Shown here piece by piece: positions 52,173-60,632 of a DNA stretch of 64,000 nt (positions within the stretch are counted from its first letter, which is position 1; each line of letters starts with the position of its first letter). The notes beneath the pieces are model-generated. The model saw only the letters and a program-made list of their open reading frames with translations, was not told the origin of the DNA and did no database searches. A program made the translations under genes and the position numbers. Source of the DNA: an uncultured Croceitalea sp. (lineage in GTDB: Bacteria > Bacteroidota > Bacteroidia > Flavobacteriales > Flavobacteriaceae); contig CANLXH010000001.1 in assembly GCA_947495075.1 (NCBI GenBank), forward strand, positions 124,001-188,000, given 5' to 3'.

Positions 52173-54035
52173 ATGAAGCATTTTCTTGTTTTATCCCTCT
52201 TTTTTTTGTCTTGGATAATCACAAAAGGAAATATCCTATCCTTTAAAACTATTCCTCATTCAAATGTTTTACTTTTTCAAAAAATAAATCAAGATTCAAT
52301 AATTTTATTGAAAACTAAAAATCGGATTAAGAACTATGCCAAAGCACAAAAGTATGATAGCGCAATTTTTTATTCCAAAGAGTTACTTAATCTTTCAAGA
52401 AAATTTTCGGATAGTACTTATTTAGAGGAAGCAAACTTTAGGCTTGGATATTATTATAAAACAACCGGACGTTTAGAAGAAGCCTTTACATACTATAATA
52501 ATTCTTTTAAAATTTTAAGAGATATAAGTGATAGTACATCAGCTGCCAGTAGGTTAACATCAATGGCTAACATACAAAAAGGATTGGGAGATTATGTTGG
52601 CAGTAAAATAACAGCTGTAGATGGGTTAAATTACCTTAAAAATAATCTGAATTTCAAACGCATTTCAAGTCTTGAACATATCATTTCTGTATGTTTTAGA
52701 GAGTTAAAGGATTATCAAAGTGCCTTAAGGTGGAATGAAAAAGCATTAGCAACTTTAAAAAAAACCAAAGAAGATATTCCTTATACAAGTCTTGTCATTA
52801 TTAAAAACACAAGAGCCATCATATTATCTAATCAAAAGAAGTATGTTGAATCTATTTCTATCTTATCTGGACTTATGACAGATTCTTTAATTGTAAATAA
52901 CCAAAAAGAATATGCTCGTTTGCTAAGTAATTTGGGTTATGTTAAATGGCTTGAAAATAAAAATAATTCTGTGTCGGATTCTCTATTACAAAAGGCGTTT
53001 TTAATAAGACAACAAATTGATGATTCCCAAGGACTAATAGCTAGCTGTATTCATTTGACTCAATATTATTTTGATAGTGATAAAAGCAAAGCACTTCGTT
53101 TTGCCGAATATGCTTATTCTAATGCTAGAAAAAGAAATAGCTTGCCCGCAATAATTGAATCTTTTGGTTACATTTTTCAATTAAAAAAAGATGTAAATGA
53201 AGAAGCAAAAATATATCATGAGGTTAATGAAAAATTAAAACAAGTTAACCAAAAGAATCGGGAAACCTATGCAGTTACAAAATTTGAAAACGACAAATTA
53301 ATTGAAGATAATATCATAAAAGATAAACAAGTTTTAATTGAGAAAAATCAGAAAACCAACTATTTATTAGGCTTAATAGCTATTTGTTTTCTTGTATTAT
53401 TAGGTGGTTATTTTTTCATACAACGGACTAAACGTCTAAAAAAAGAAAAAGAATCTGCAGCCTTAAAGGCAATTCATGAAACCGAAGCCGAGTTATCTCG
53501 TCGATTACATGATGATTTTGGCGGTAAACTCAATAATGCTATGGTTATGTTACAGAATAAGACCGATGTCAATGAAGTGCTTGACGTTGTTGATGAACTT
53601 TACAATCAAAGTAGAAATTTTTCACGTGAGATAAATGTTGTTGACACGGATGAAAATTTTGAAGAAGAGCTTATAGAAATGCTGAGGTTTAGAACTCCTT
53701 CAGACTCCAAACTCATACATTCTGGGATTAAAGATATTAAATGGTCAAGTATTGCTCAAATAAAGAAAATCACACTCTTTAAAGTATTACAAGAGCTTAT
53801 GATTAATATGGGGAAGTATAGTAATGCTACACTCATAAGTATTGGTTTTTCAGCTACGTCAAAAACCTTAAAAGTTGATTATGGCGATGATGGTGATGGG
53901 GCAACAAATAAAGAGTTACAAACCAAAAATGGGCTTCGCAATACAGAAAAGCGTATTCGAGCATTAAAAGGAAGCATTACTTTTGATTCAGAGAAAGGAA
54001 ACGGGTTTCGAGCAGAAATCAAGATTCCTAAGTAA
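52173..54035 (+). CDS. TPR-containing sensor histidine kinase
   Basis: 620 residues. A signal or anchor segment (LVLSLFFLSWIIT) is followed by periplasmic TPR-like repeats at about 45-330 (LGYYYKTTGRLEEAFTYYNNSFK is one), a coiled linker and a transmembrane helix near 390-412 (NYLLGLIAICFLVLLGGYFF). A NarL/DegS-type dimerisation region carries the phospho-acceptor His in SRRLHDDFGGKL near 442, and the ATP-binding domain at about 520-620 has LQELMINMGKYSNA, DYGDDGDG and LRNTEKRIRALKG. Cognate response regulator is the next gene, 13 bases on. Confidence 0.88.
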   Translation: MKHFLVLSLFFLSWIITKGNILSFKTIPHSNVLLFQKINQDSIILLKTKNRIKNYAKAQKYDSAIFYSKELLNLSRKFSDSTYLEEANFRLGYYYKTTGRLEEAFTYYNNSFKILRDISDSTSAASRLTSMANIQKGLGDYVGSKITAVDGLNYLKNNLNFKRISSLEHIISVCFRELKDYQSALRWNEKALATLKKTKEDIPYTSLVIIKNTRAIILSNQKKYVESISILSGLMTDSLIVNNQKEYARLLSNLGYVKWLENKNNSVSDSLLQKAFLIRQQIDDSQGLIASCIHLTQYYFDSDKSKALRFAEYAYSNARKRNSLPAIIESFGYIFQLKKDVNEEAKIYHEVNEKLKQVNQKNRETYAVTKFENDKLIEDNIIKDKQVLIEKNQKTNYLLGLIAICFLVLLGGYFFIQRTKRLKKEKESAALKAIHETEAELSRRLHDDFGGKLNNAMVMLQNKTDVNEVLDVVDELYNQSRNFSREINVVDTDENFEEELIEMLRFRTPSDSKLIHSGIKDIKWSSIAQIKKITLFKVLQELMINMGKYSNATLISIGFSATSKTLKVDYGDDGDGATNKELQTKNGLRNTEKRIRALKGSITFDSEKGNGFRAEIKIPK

Positions 54036-54048
54036 TGCACCCAATAAA

Positions 54049-54714
54049 ATGTTCAAAAAAGTACTTCTAGCAGAAGATTTTCAAGATACCAATTTGGGTA
54101 TTGTAGACATGTTAAAAAGCAAGCTTCAAATTGAAGAAATTCAAGAAGAGTTATACTGTGATAAAGCTTTTAACCGATTTAAATTAGCCTCTACAAGCAA
54201 CAATCCTTTCGAATTACTAATTACAGACATACATTTTAAAGAAAACCATGTAGCGCGTAAAATTACCTCGGGCATTGAACTGATACAGTTAGCTAGAGAA
54301 CTTCAACCCAACATAAAGGTCATTGTGAATTCTATGGAGGACAACCCCTTAAAAATCAATCCGCTTTTCAAAAAAGAAAAAATAGATGCTTATGTCTGCA
54401 AAGGCCGTCATGGTTTAGAAGAATTGGTTAAAGCCATTCATGAGGTTTACCATAATCGAACGTACTATTCACCACAGATCAATTTAAGCGTGACCAATAA
54501 CGTTTTTCAGTTAGACCAATTTGATATGGATATTCTTAAAGACTTGTCTGATGGACTTACCAAAAAGGAAATCTCTAAAAAGCTTAAAAGACAAAATATC
54601 TCACCTAATAGCGAAAGCACCATAGACAAAAGGGTAAGTCGCCTTTTTGATGAATTTGGCGCCAAAAACACAAATCATTTAATTGCAAAGCTGATAAAAT
54701 TAGGTAAAATCTAA
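54049..54714 (+). CDS. response regulator with HTH output domain
   Basis: 221 residues from ATG 54049 (MFKKVLLAEDFQDTNLG); the frame is open 22 codons further upstream inside the kinase gene, but this start fits. The receiver has the acidic pocket LLAEDFQD and the phospho-acceptor Asp in ELLITDIHF near 68. The C-terminal LuxR-type HTH is in LSDGLTKKEISKKLKRQNIS. It is the partner of the kinase and the best candidate for recognising the repeated TTAC-N8-GTAA palindromes downstream. Confidence 0.88.
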   Translation: MFKKVLLAEDFQDTNLGIVDMLKSKLQIEEIQEELYCDKAFNRFKLASTSNNPFELLITDIHFKENHVARKITSGIELIQLARELQPNIKVIVNSMEDNPLKINPLFKKEKIDAYVCKGRHGLEELVKAIHEVYHNRTYYSPQINLSVTNNVFQLDQFDMDILKDLSDGLTKKEISKKLKRQNISPNSESTIDKRVSRLFDEFGAKNTNHLIAKLIKLGKI

Positions 54715-54730
54715 GCCTTCTACTTTCGTT

Positions 54731-54782
54731 GTCACTTCGAATAAATTTTAGCGGTTTTACCGCTAAAAATAGTATCGAGAAA
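54731..54782 (+). repeat. palindromic extragenic repeat (copy 2), possible terminator
   Basis: Hairpin TTTTAGCGGT-TTT-ACCGCTAAAA (54746-54768) inside outer signatures GTCACTTCGA and TATCGAGAA shared with 16085-16136. It begins 16 bases after the response-regulator stop and may end that transcript, but the following sequence has no T-tract. Confidence 0.45.
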
Positions 54783-54830
54783 TAACACATCTTAGACATT
54801 CTAATCTATTTCTATAGAACAAATTTATAA

Positions 54831-54852
54831 CCCTTACAGATATCTGTAAGGG
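54831..54852 (+). promoter_or_regulatory. operator palindrome, copy 1
   Basis: A perfect 22-bp palindrome with core TTACAGATATCTGTAA. The -7 element TAGGTTTG (54871-54878, matching TAnnTTTG) begins 29.5 bases from its centre. The palindrome occupies the -33 region, the place an activator would bind. The first gene starts at 54904, 52 bases downstream. Confidence 0.7.
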
Positions 54853-54903
54853 ATTGTCTTTTAATGGGTTTAGGTTTGAGTCTTAAATTCAAAAAAATTA
54901 GAA

Positions 54904-55053
54904 ATGGACAAATGGGAATTTTATCAAGATGCTTCAAAAGAGTGGAGATGGCGAAGAACTGCACCTAACGGAAGAATAGTCGGTGCTTCAACTCAAGGAT
55001 ATGTAAATAAATCAGATTGTATTGAAAATGCAAAAAGGCATGGATATAAGTAA
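54904..55053 (+). CDS. DUF1508-like small protein
   Basis: 49 residues: MDKWEFYQDASKEWRWRR, then TAPNGRIVGASTQGY, ending NKSDCIENAKRHGYK. The WEFY...RWRR..PNG.IVGASTQGY pattern is that of YegP/DUF1508 proteins: a small beta-alpha fold, usually of unknown role and often stress-linked. It is the first gene after operator copy 1 and is followed five bases later by the next gene. Confidence 0.7.
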   Translation: MDKWEFYQDASKEWRWRRTAPNGRIVGASTQGYVNKSDCIENAKRHGYK

Positions 55054-55058
55054 AACCT

Positions 55059-55298
55059 ATGGAATATAAAGTAGTACCATTAGATCCAACTTTTGATTCT
55101 AAAACTGCCACAGCAACTTCTAATGATGGTGCAGATTATTTGGAAAGATTTATAAAACATTATACCAGTCAAGGTTGGATTTATGTTAGAGTGGAAAGTA
55201 TATCAACATATGTTTCTGGTAATTCTGGATGCTTTGGTGCTGGTTCAACACCAGGTTATACATCAGTTAAACAAATGGTTGTTTTTAAAAAAGAATAA
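55059..55298 (+). CDS. small protein of unknown function
   Basis: 79 residues, no signal or membrane helix. KVVPLDPTF at the start, a helix (ADYLERFIKHYTSQGW) and strands YVRVESISTY and VKQMVVFKK, with a CFGAG turn. No family assigned. It ends directly at the next start (TAAATG), so it is clearly part of the operon. Confidence 0.6.
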   Translation: MEYKVVPLDPTFDSKTATATSNDGADYLERFIKHYTSQGWIYVRVESISTYVSGNSGCFGAGSTPGYTSVKQMVVFKKE

Positions 55299-55589
55299 AT
55301 GAAATTATTATTCTTGGGTCTTATACACTTGTACTGGAATATTATTCCAAAATCAATAAGAGGAAAATGTATTTTTCGTGAATCATGCTCAAAACATGTC
55401 CATAGGATTACAAGAGATGAAGGGTTCAAAGACGGGTTAAATGCATTGTTCTTTAGATATAAAAACTGTAGGACTAAAACCATGATTTTTAAAAACCCAA
55501 TGACAAATGAAATTCAATTGATTCTGCCCAGCGAGAAGATTTTGAATGAAGAAGAAGTTTCAGAAAAGTTGATTGAAACATTTAAATAG
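55299..55589 (+). CDS. YidD-family membrane-insertion factor-like protein
   Basis: 96 residues with the YidD fold: an amphipathic N-terminus (LLFLGLIHLYWNII), the motif GKCIFRESCSKHVHRITRDEG, which matches the conserved CxFxPSCSxY pattern with changes, and a downstream NCR. YidD helps the YidC insertase insert membrane proteins. The gene is separate from rnpA/yidC here, so this is probably a second, operon-specific copy. Start codon abuts the upstream stop. Confidence 0.7.
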   Translation: MKLLFLGLIHLYWNIIPKSIRGKCIFRESCSKHVHRITRDEGFKDGLNALFFRYKNCRTKTMIFKNPMTNEIQLILPSEKILNEEEVSEKLIETFK

Positions 55590-55591
55590 TT

Positions 55592-56643
55592 ATGGAAATT
55601 CAAACCCAGCTAAAAGCCTTATCCGGAAAAATAGGCAAGCTTAAAGATAAAATAGATACCGAAGAATCTACAAAACATGCATTTGTACTTCCTTTTATCA
55701 ATTTATTAGGATATGATACTTTTAACCCTACTGAGGTAGTTCCTGAATTCACAGCTGATATTGACCTTAAAAAAGGTGAGAAAGTAGATTACGCCATTTT
55801 TCAAGATGGTCAATCTATTATAATCGTTGAATGTAAAAATTGGAAGGAAAAATTAGATGCACACAACTCACAATTATTCCGATATTTTCATGCATCAAAA
55901 ACGCGTTTTGCACTATTGACCAACGGAATTGAATATCGATTTTTACTGATTTAGAAGCTACGAATAAAATGGACCAAAAGCCTTTTTTGGAGTTTGACAT
56001 CACAAAACTTAAGGAAGGTACTGTTCATGAAATTGCCAAATTTCATAAATCCAATTTTGATGTTGCCAAAATCGTAAATAATGCAAGCGCCTTAAAGTAT
56101 ACCAAGGAAATAAAGAAATTAATTACTGAAGAATTACAAACGCCCTCGTACCACTTTGTAAAACTGTTTGCTGGTAATGTGTATTCTGGCCGACTTACCG
56201 AAAAGGTTATGAGGGAATTTACTGATTTGGTAGGTAAAGCTTTTACACAGACCATAAGCGAAAAAGTAAACGATAGACTGAATGCTGCATTGAACAAAGA
56301 GGCTGAGCAACAGCAAGAAGAAACCCAAGAGCCCAAAGAGGCTAGTAAAATTGAAACCACCGAAGAGGAGTTGGAAGGTTTTAGGGTTGTGGTGGCCATT
56401 TTAAGAAGAAAATTACCTGTAGAGCGGATTATGCATAGAGATACACAGTCGTATTTCGGTATTTTATTAGATGATAATAATCGCAAGCCCCTATGTAGAT
56501 TACACCTTAACTCAGGCACTAAATATATAGGTATAATCGACCAAAACAAAGATGAGACAAGACATTCAATAGCATCGGTTGACGACATCTATAAGTTTGA
56601 AGAGTATTTATTAAAAACCGTTGATTTATATGAAAATGAGTAA
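55592..56643 (+). pseudogene. type I restriction-like nuclease, split by a frameshift
   Basis: First part (55592-55954): a helix, then GYDTFNPTEVVPEFTADID, KVDYAIF and IIIVECKNWKEKL, the D..(E/Q)xK nuclease core of HsdR-N-type proteins, ending ALLTNGIEYRFLLI. Second part (ATG 55969 onward): MDQKPFLEF, helices and a C-terminal beta domain with REVVVAILRRKL-like strands. The two fit as one roughly 350-residue protein: in the frame of the second part the sequence upstream reads TDLEATNK, so a single T missing from the five-T run at 55940-55944 breaks it. A real lesion, a slippery site or a base error are all possible. Confidence 0.75.
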
Positions 56644-57763
56644 AGTCTATTTAGTAGTTGCCTTGGTAGTTTGCTTCAATGGTTTGTCTCAACAACGAGT
56701 AGCGGTTACCGAAACAACATTGGCATTGGGCTTTGATCAAACCGCAGAAGTGTTTTACAGTTTTGCTGCGGGTGATGAGATTGTCTTTAACATGAATATG
56801 GTGCAGGGCAAGCACATAAAAGCAATAGAAATTGTGGAATTGTCCAATAATGTAGTTTTTTCAGCTTTTAAAGCAAGCGTAATTAGAGACAAACGAATCA
56901 AGGTTAGGAGCAAAGGCTTGTATGCATTTCGATTTTATAGTTCTTCATTGACTAATAGGGTTTGTAGGTATCGGATTGATAGAATTCCATCGGGTCCAAA
57001 TACTAAAAATTTTAATACCAATTGGAAATGGTTAACGATGAGAGACACTATCTATACTCCTTATCAACAAGATAGTTTAACAGGATATAAAAACATAAAC
57101 TATCAAGAAACCGTCAAAGAACTGAAGAGTACAAAATTAGAGGAAATAATGTTGTTTGAAAAAACCCAAACGGTTCACTCTTATTATAATGAAAATATCA
57201 GTCGAACCTTTCTTAAGGTTGATTTGCCAAAGGTTTATAATACATCGATGAAGGAGGAGCAAATTTTAGCTTGGGCCTACTAGATTGGTGTTGGTCAGGA
57301 ATCTAGGGAAGCTTATAAAAAAAACCTGAACTCAATAACAAATTCCATAGGTAAAGCTGCCAACATGTATTATCAAACACCGCTCGCGGGCATTGCTGTT
57401 GGTGAAATCTCAAGTTTGATAACACCTCAAACAGGCGAAGATGTAAACTATTATTTTATTCCAGATTATCAAAATGCTCAGCTATTTTACAACAAGCAAC
57501 AATTTCTTCAATTTGATAATGGAAAAGGCAGAGCAGCCTATGGTCGTAATGACAGGTTAATAAAAGGCACTTTTTATATAGGGTTACTGAATGATAATGA
57601 ATGGCGAGGAATTGAGGTCGATATAAAAGTAATGGCAGTAAAACAAGTGAAAATTTATGAAAATGTAATTTATAAAAGAGAACGTCAGGAACCTCAATAT
57701 GTGACATTGAATAAAACCCGAATGAATATTGATGAAACTAAAATTCGAGTTCCGGTAGAATAA
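56630..57763 (+). pseudogene. secreted protein gene with an in-frame amber codon
   Basis: Signal peptide (MKMSKVYLVVALVVCFNG) then a beta-rich protein: strands in the first part run to KEEQILAWAY, the TAG at 57281-57283 follows, then IGVGQESREAYKKNLNSI and a second domain to 57763 (YYFIPDYQNAQLFYN, IKGTFYIGLLND, MAVKQVKIYENV). Both sides keep one frame, and the downstream part is uninterrupted by other stops, so a Trp codon probably became TAG. Total length would be about 377 residues. No function recognised. It overlaps the preceding gene. Confidence 0.7.
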
Positions 57764-57768
57764 AACTC

Positions 57769-57987
57769 ATGAAAACAATTTCAATCTTTGTTACTCTTCT
57801 TTTGCTATCAATTTCTTTTACAGGGACTATTGAAACCAAAGTTTATATCTGCAAAGGAAAAGGAAGCAAAAAATACCACTACTCAAAGTCTTGTCGAGGC
57901 TTATCACGTTGTTCAACAAAAACATACGAAGTAACCCTAAAAAAAGCTAAAGAATTGGGGCGCACCTTATGTGGTTGGGAAGATTAG
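57769..57987 (+). CDS. small secreted Cys/His protein
   Basis: 72 residues with a signal peptide (ISIFVTLLLLSISFTG). The mature part, KKYHYSKSCRGLSRCSTKTY, followed by EVTLKKAKELGRTLCGW, has the Y-H-x3-C-x-x-L ... A...G...C pattern also found in small domains attached to secreted nucleases. Function unknown; a metal-binding role is plausible. Last gene of the first operon. Confidence 0.65.
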   Translation: MKTISIFVTLLLLSISFTGTIETKVYICKGKGSKKYHYSKSCRGLSRCSTKTYEVTLKKAKELGRTLCGWED

Positions 57988-58145
57988 TTTCTACTGCTTT
58001 ACGATAAAATACCCTTTTTAAAAATAATAAACCCAAAAAGTCATATCCAGCGTAGTCGATATGCTTATTGATGTAAAGAACCTTTAAATCGATCTCACTA
58101 CTCTCAAATTAACAAAGGAACTTCTATAAAACATATTTTTCCGCT

Positions 58146-58161
58146 TTACAGATATCTGTAA
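58146..58161 (+). promoter_or_regulatory. operator palindrome, copy 2
   Basis: TTACAGATATCTGTAA, identical in its core to copy 1. The -7 element TAGGTTTG (58183-58190) begins 29.5 bases from the centre, exactly as at copy 1, and a DUF1508 gene again follows 56 bases later. The rest of the 230-base interval holds nothing else. Confidence 0.7.
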
Positions 58162-58217
58162 GGTATTGTCTATGAATGATTTTAGGTTTGGTAAACAAAT
58201 TATAAAAACTAAGAATT

Positions 58218-58406
58218 ATGGCTTTTCCAAAGTTCGAAATCAAAAAGAGCAGTAATAGCAAATTCTATTTTAACCTCCGTTCAAAAGGTAATGGTGAAAT
58301 TATTGCCACTAGTGAAATGTACAATTCCAAACAATCTTGCAAAGATGGAATTGCAGCTGTGAAACGTGATGCTCCAGATGCGGAAATAGATGATACAATT
58401 CTTTAA
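58218..58406 (+). CDS. DUF1508 (YegP-like) protein
   Basis: 62-residue protein with the DUF1508 signature: FEIKKSSNSKFYFNLRSKG, then GEIIATSEMYNSKQSCKDG and IAAVKRDAP. Small cytoplasmic beta-alpha fold of unknown function. It leads the second operator-controlled unit, a second DUF1508 gene under the same promoter type as 54904-55053. Confidence 0.85.
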   Translation: MAFPKFEIKKSSNSKFYFNLRSKGNGEIIATSEMYNSKQSCKDGIAAVKRDAPDAEIDDTIL

Positions 58407-58416
58407 AATAATTTAA

Positions 58417-58554
58417 ATGGCAAAAAAAACAGTACCCGTGAAACCACATAGAAGATCAACTCCTTCTCCTGTTCCAAGAAAAAATCCTAATAGTCCAAAA
58501 CCTGGCCCCAAAACTGTTCCTGTAAAGCCGCATAAGAGAAAACCACCTAAATAG
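58417..58554 (+). CDS. short Lys/Pro-rich protein with an internal repeat
   Basis: 45 residues, extremely rich in Pro and Lys/Arg. The octapeptide TVPVKPHR/K occurs twice (about residues 5-12 and 33-40: TVPVKPHRRS and TVPVKPHKRK). It is probably disordered and may bind nucleic acid or acidic surfaces. Support is the ATG ten bases after the DUF1508 stop, the duplicated peptide and the tight operon spacing. No family known. Confidence 0.5.
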   Translation: MAKKTVPVKPHRRSTPSPVPRKNPNSPKPGPKTVPVKPHKRKPPK

Positions 58555-58564
58555 TATTGGCGAT

Positions 58565-58936
58565 ATGAACAAAAAACTATTCAGGAACATTTTGCGCGCT
58601 GTCTCGGTATGCTGTGCGTTGCTATTGTTTATTGCCGTTTTACCCAATCCGTTGAGTTATTATTGGATGTTGCGGATAGTGGTTTCTGTTGGAGCTATCC
58701 TTGTAATTCTCAATAATATTTCAAAAACATATTGGGTAGTTCTTTTCAGTATAGTACTGGTGCTCTTTAATCCAGTATTTCCAATTCATTTTTACATGAA
58801 GATACCTTGGATACCTATTGATATTGCCTCCGGATTTTTGTTCCTCATTGAAATAATTTTTAACCGGCCCAAAAAAGTAAAACCAAAACCAATTAAGAAA
58901 GAGGTCAAAAAGTACGAACGTGACCGAATATACTAA
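58565..58936 (+). CDS. small multi-helix membrane protein
   Basis: 123 residues with three or four transmembrane helices (about 12-28, 32-50, 58-72 and 82-102) and a basic C-terminal tail (KKVKPKPIKKEVKKYERDRIY). NPLSYYWMLRIVV and the IPWIPIDIASGFLF stretch resemble a family of small uncharacterised Bacteroidota membrane proteins. No function assigned. Confidence 0.65.
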   Translation: MNKKLFRNILRAVSVCCALLLFIAVLPNPLSYYWMLRIVVSVGAILVILNNISKTYWVVLFSIVLVLFNPVFPIHFYMKIPWIPIDIASGFLFLIEIIFNRPKKVKPKPIKKEVKKYERDRIY

Positions 58937-58954
58937 CCAAAACCATTAACAAGA

Positions 58955-59359
58955 ATGGAAAAAATTGCCATTACTGCTGAATTGAAAAGTCATTTTTTAA
59001 GGCTATATCAAATTGCACTTTCAGATGAAGATTTTAGTCCTTTAGAAATGCAATTGCTCTATCGATTTGCAGAAGAGCGTGAAATTTCAAAATTAGAGTT
59101 AGATAAAATACTAACCGAACCTGTTGGAGAGATAACTATACCTGAAAGTCTTGAAAAACGTATTGCATACCTATATGACTTGGCCTTAATGATTTGGGCA
59201 GATAAAAAAATAACACCAGATGAGGAGGTTACATTAAAAAAGTACATTCAAAAATTTGACTTTATAGACGAAAATGTTGATGAACTATGCAAATATCTTC
59301 TTGAGAGTGCTCAACAAGAAAAATCAAAACAAGACATTCTTAAAGAACTTAATGAATAA
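58955..59359 (+). CDS. TerB-like helical protein
   Basis: 134 residues, all helical. Two acidic repeats (ALSDEDFSPLEMQLLYRFAEE near residue 16 and ALMIWADKKITPDEEVTLKKYI near 80) have the paired D/E pattern of TerB-like tellurite-resistance-associated folds, which bind metal or act as scaffold. Cytoplasmic. Family assignment is by pattern only. Confidence 0.65.
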   Translation: MEKIAITAELKSHFLRLYQIALSDEDFSPLEMQLLYRFAEEREISKLELDKILTEPVGEITIPESLEKRIAYLYDLALMIWADKKITPDEEVTLKKYIQKFDFIDENVDELCKYLLESAQQEKSKQDILKELNE

Positions 59360-59364
59360 CTATT

Positions 59365-60630
59365 ATGGGGATTTTAAAAAAGCTAGCTTCATTACGGCCT
59401 AAAAATGAGGAAAAAGAGGTCACGCTCAAAAAAGTGGAAAATAACGAACCTAAAGACTACACGCATGAAGGTTACGAAACTTCAAAATCATGTCAAGGTA
59501 GAGAGTATACCCTTAAAATATCATTGGAGGCCATATACCAGAAATTTGAGAATGACTGTAAAATTGACTTGGCCAATCAAGAACGATTAAAGCAACCCTA
59601 TACTACCGAATTGAAGGGAAAAACTACAGCTTTGCTCAATAAAACAGAAGAAAAAGAAGAGCTTGAAAATGAAATTAATATTTATGAAGAAGAGATTGAC
59701 AAACTGCGCCATGACACAATTAATGTGCGTAGAAATCCTCAAGAATATGGCTTAGATGTAGATAAGCGTTCAACTGCTAAGTTTTGGACAGGTATATGTT
59801 TACTTCTTCCATTAACTGTGTACATACTTATCTTTTACATTTCTACCTCGTACTCAGCATTCTTTAGAACATTTGACCCCAGTACAAGTCTATTTCAAGG
59901 TATATTTTACCCAAAAGCATTATCTCAGGCCTACAAAGATGGTCTATTAGAACTAGGATTTGTGTTATTTATACCCTTTGTGTTTTTTGCTTTAGGGTAT
60001 TTAATCCACATGTTTCAGTCTAAAAAAGATATTGTAAACACCCTTAAAATAGCAGCCCTTTTTGTCATCACCTTCTTGTTCGATTCTATCTTGGCTTACC
60101 TTATTGAAGAGAAATTATATAATCTAAACAAAACTTTTGATAGCCCTGACTTTAATATTCCCATCGCTTTTCAAAGTGTAGGTTTTTGGCTTATCATCTT
60201 TGCTGGGTTTGTTTCTTATATCGTATGGGGTCTTGTATTTGATTTTGTTATGAAAGAACATTCTGATAGAGACAAAATACAGTGCTTTATTAATGACAGA
60301 TTAGAAGAAATACAAAACAAGGAGCAAAACATTTTAAAGCTTAAAGGGGGAATCAAAATAATACAAGATGAAATCACGGGTTTTGACAAACGTATATCCG
60401 AACTGCAGAACATCATAGATGGTTTTGTCCTTCCAATTCGCAATTACAAATTACTCTCTGCCCAATACCTTAAAGGATGGCAAAAATATATTGATGCAGA
60501 GCTTCGAATTGGGGTAAATGAAAAAAATGATTTGCAATTAACCTGCCGTAAAATCTATGATAATCATATCACAAAACTGGATTTGGACACCGACGACTAT
60601 CAAAACAAAGTATACACTAAAACACTCTAA
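59365..60630 (+). CDS. coiled-coil membrane protein
   Basis: 421 residues. An N-terminal coiled coil (about residues 70-120, EEKEELENEINIYEEEIDKL) is followed by four transmembrane helices at about 145-162, 200-220, 230-252 and 275-302, and a second long helical region (about 310-380, KEQNILKLKGGIKIIQDEI). Looks like a membrane scaffold or sensor with a symmetric coiled-coil arrangement. No family recognised. Five bases after the TerB-like gene. Confidence 0.65.
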   Translation: MGILKKLASLRPKNEEKEVTLKKVENNEPKDYTHEGYETSKSCQGREYTLKISLEAIYQKFENDCKIDLANQERLKQPYTTELKGKTTALLNKTEEKEELENEINIYEEEIDKLRHDTINVRRNPQEYGLDVDKRSTAKFWTGICLLLPLTVYILIFYISTSYSAFFRTFDPSTSLFQGIFYPKALSQAYKDGLLELGFVLFIPFVFFALGYLIHMFQSKKDIVNTLKIAALFVITFLFDSILAYLIEEKLYNLNKTFDSPDFNIPIAFQSVGFWLIIFAGFVSYIVWGLVFDFVMKEHSDRDKIQCFINDRLEEIQNKEQNILKLKGGIKIIQDEITGFDKRISELQNIIDGFVLPIRNYKLLSAQYLKGWQKYIDAELRIGVNEKNDLQLTCRKIYDNHITKLDLDTDDYQNKVYTKTL

Positions 60631-60632
60631 CA

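Noticed and set aside
56043-56588. 181-residue minus-strand open frame within the split nuclease
   Set aside because: Shadow of the plus-strand coding frame, Ser/Cys/Leu-rich with no recognisable domain.
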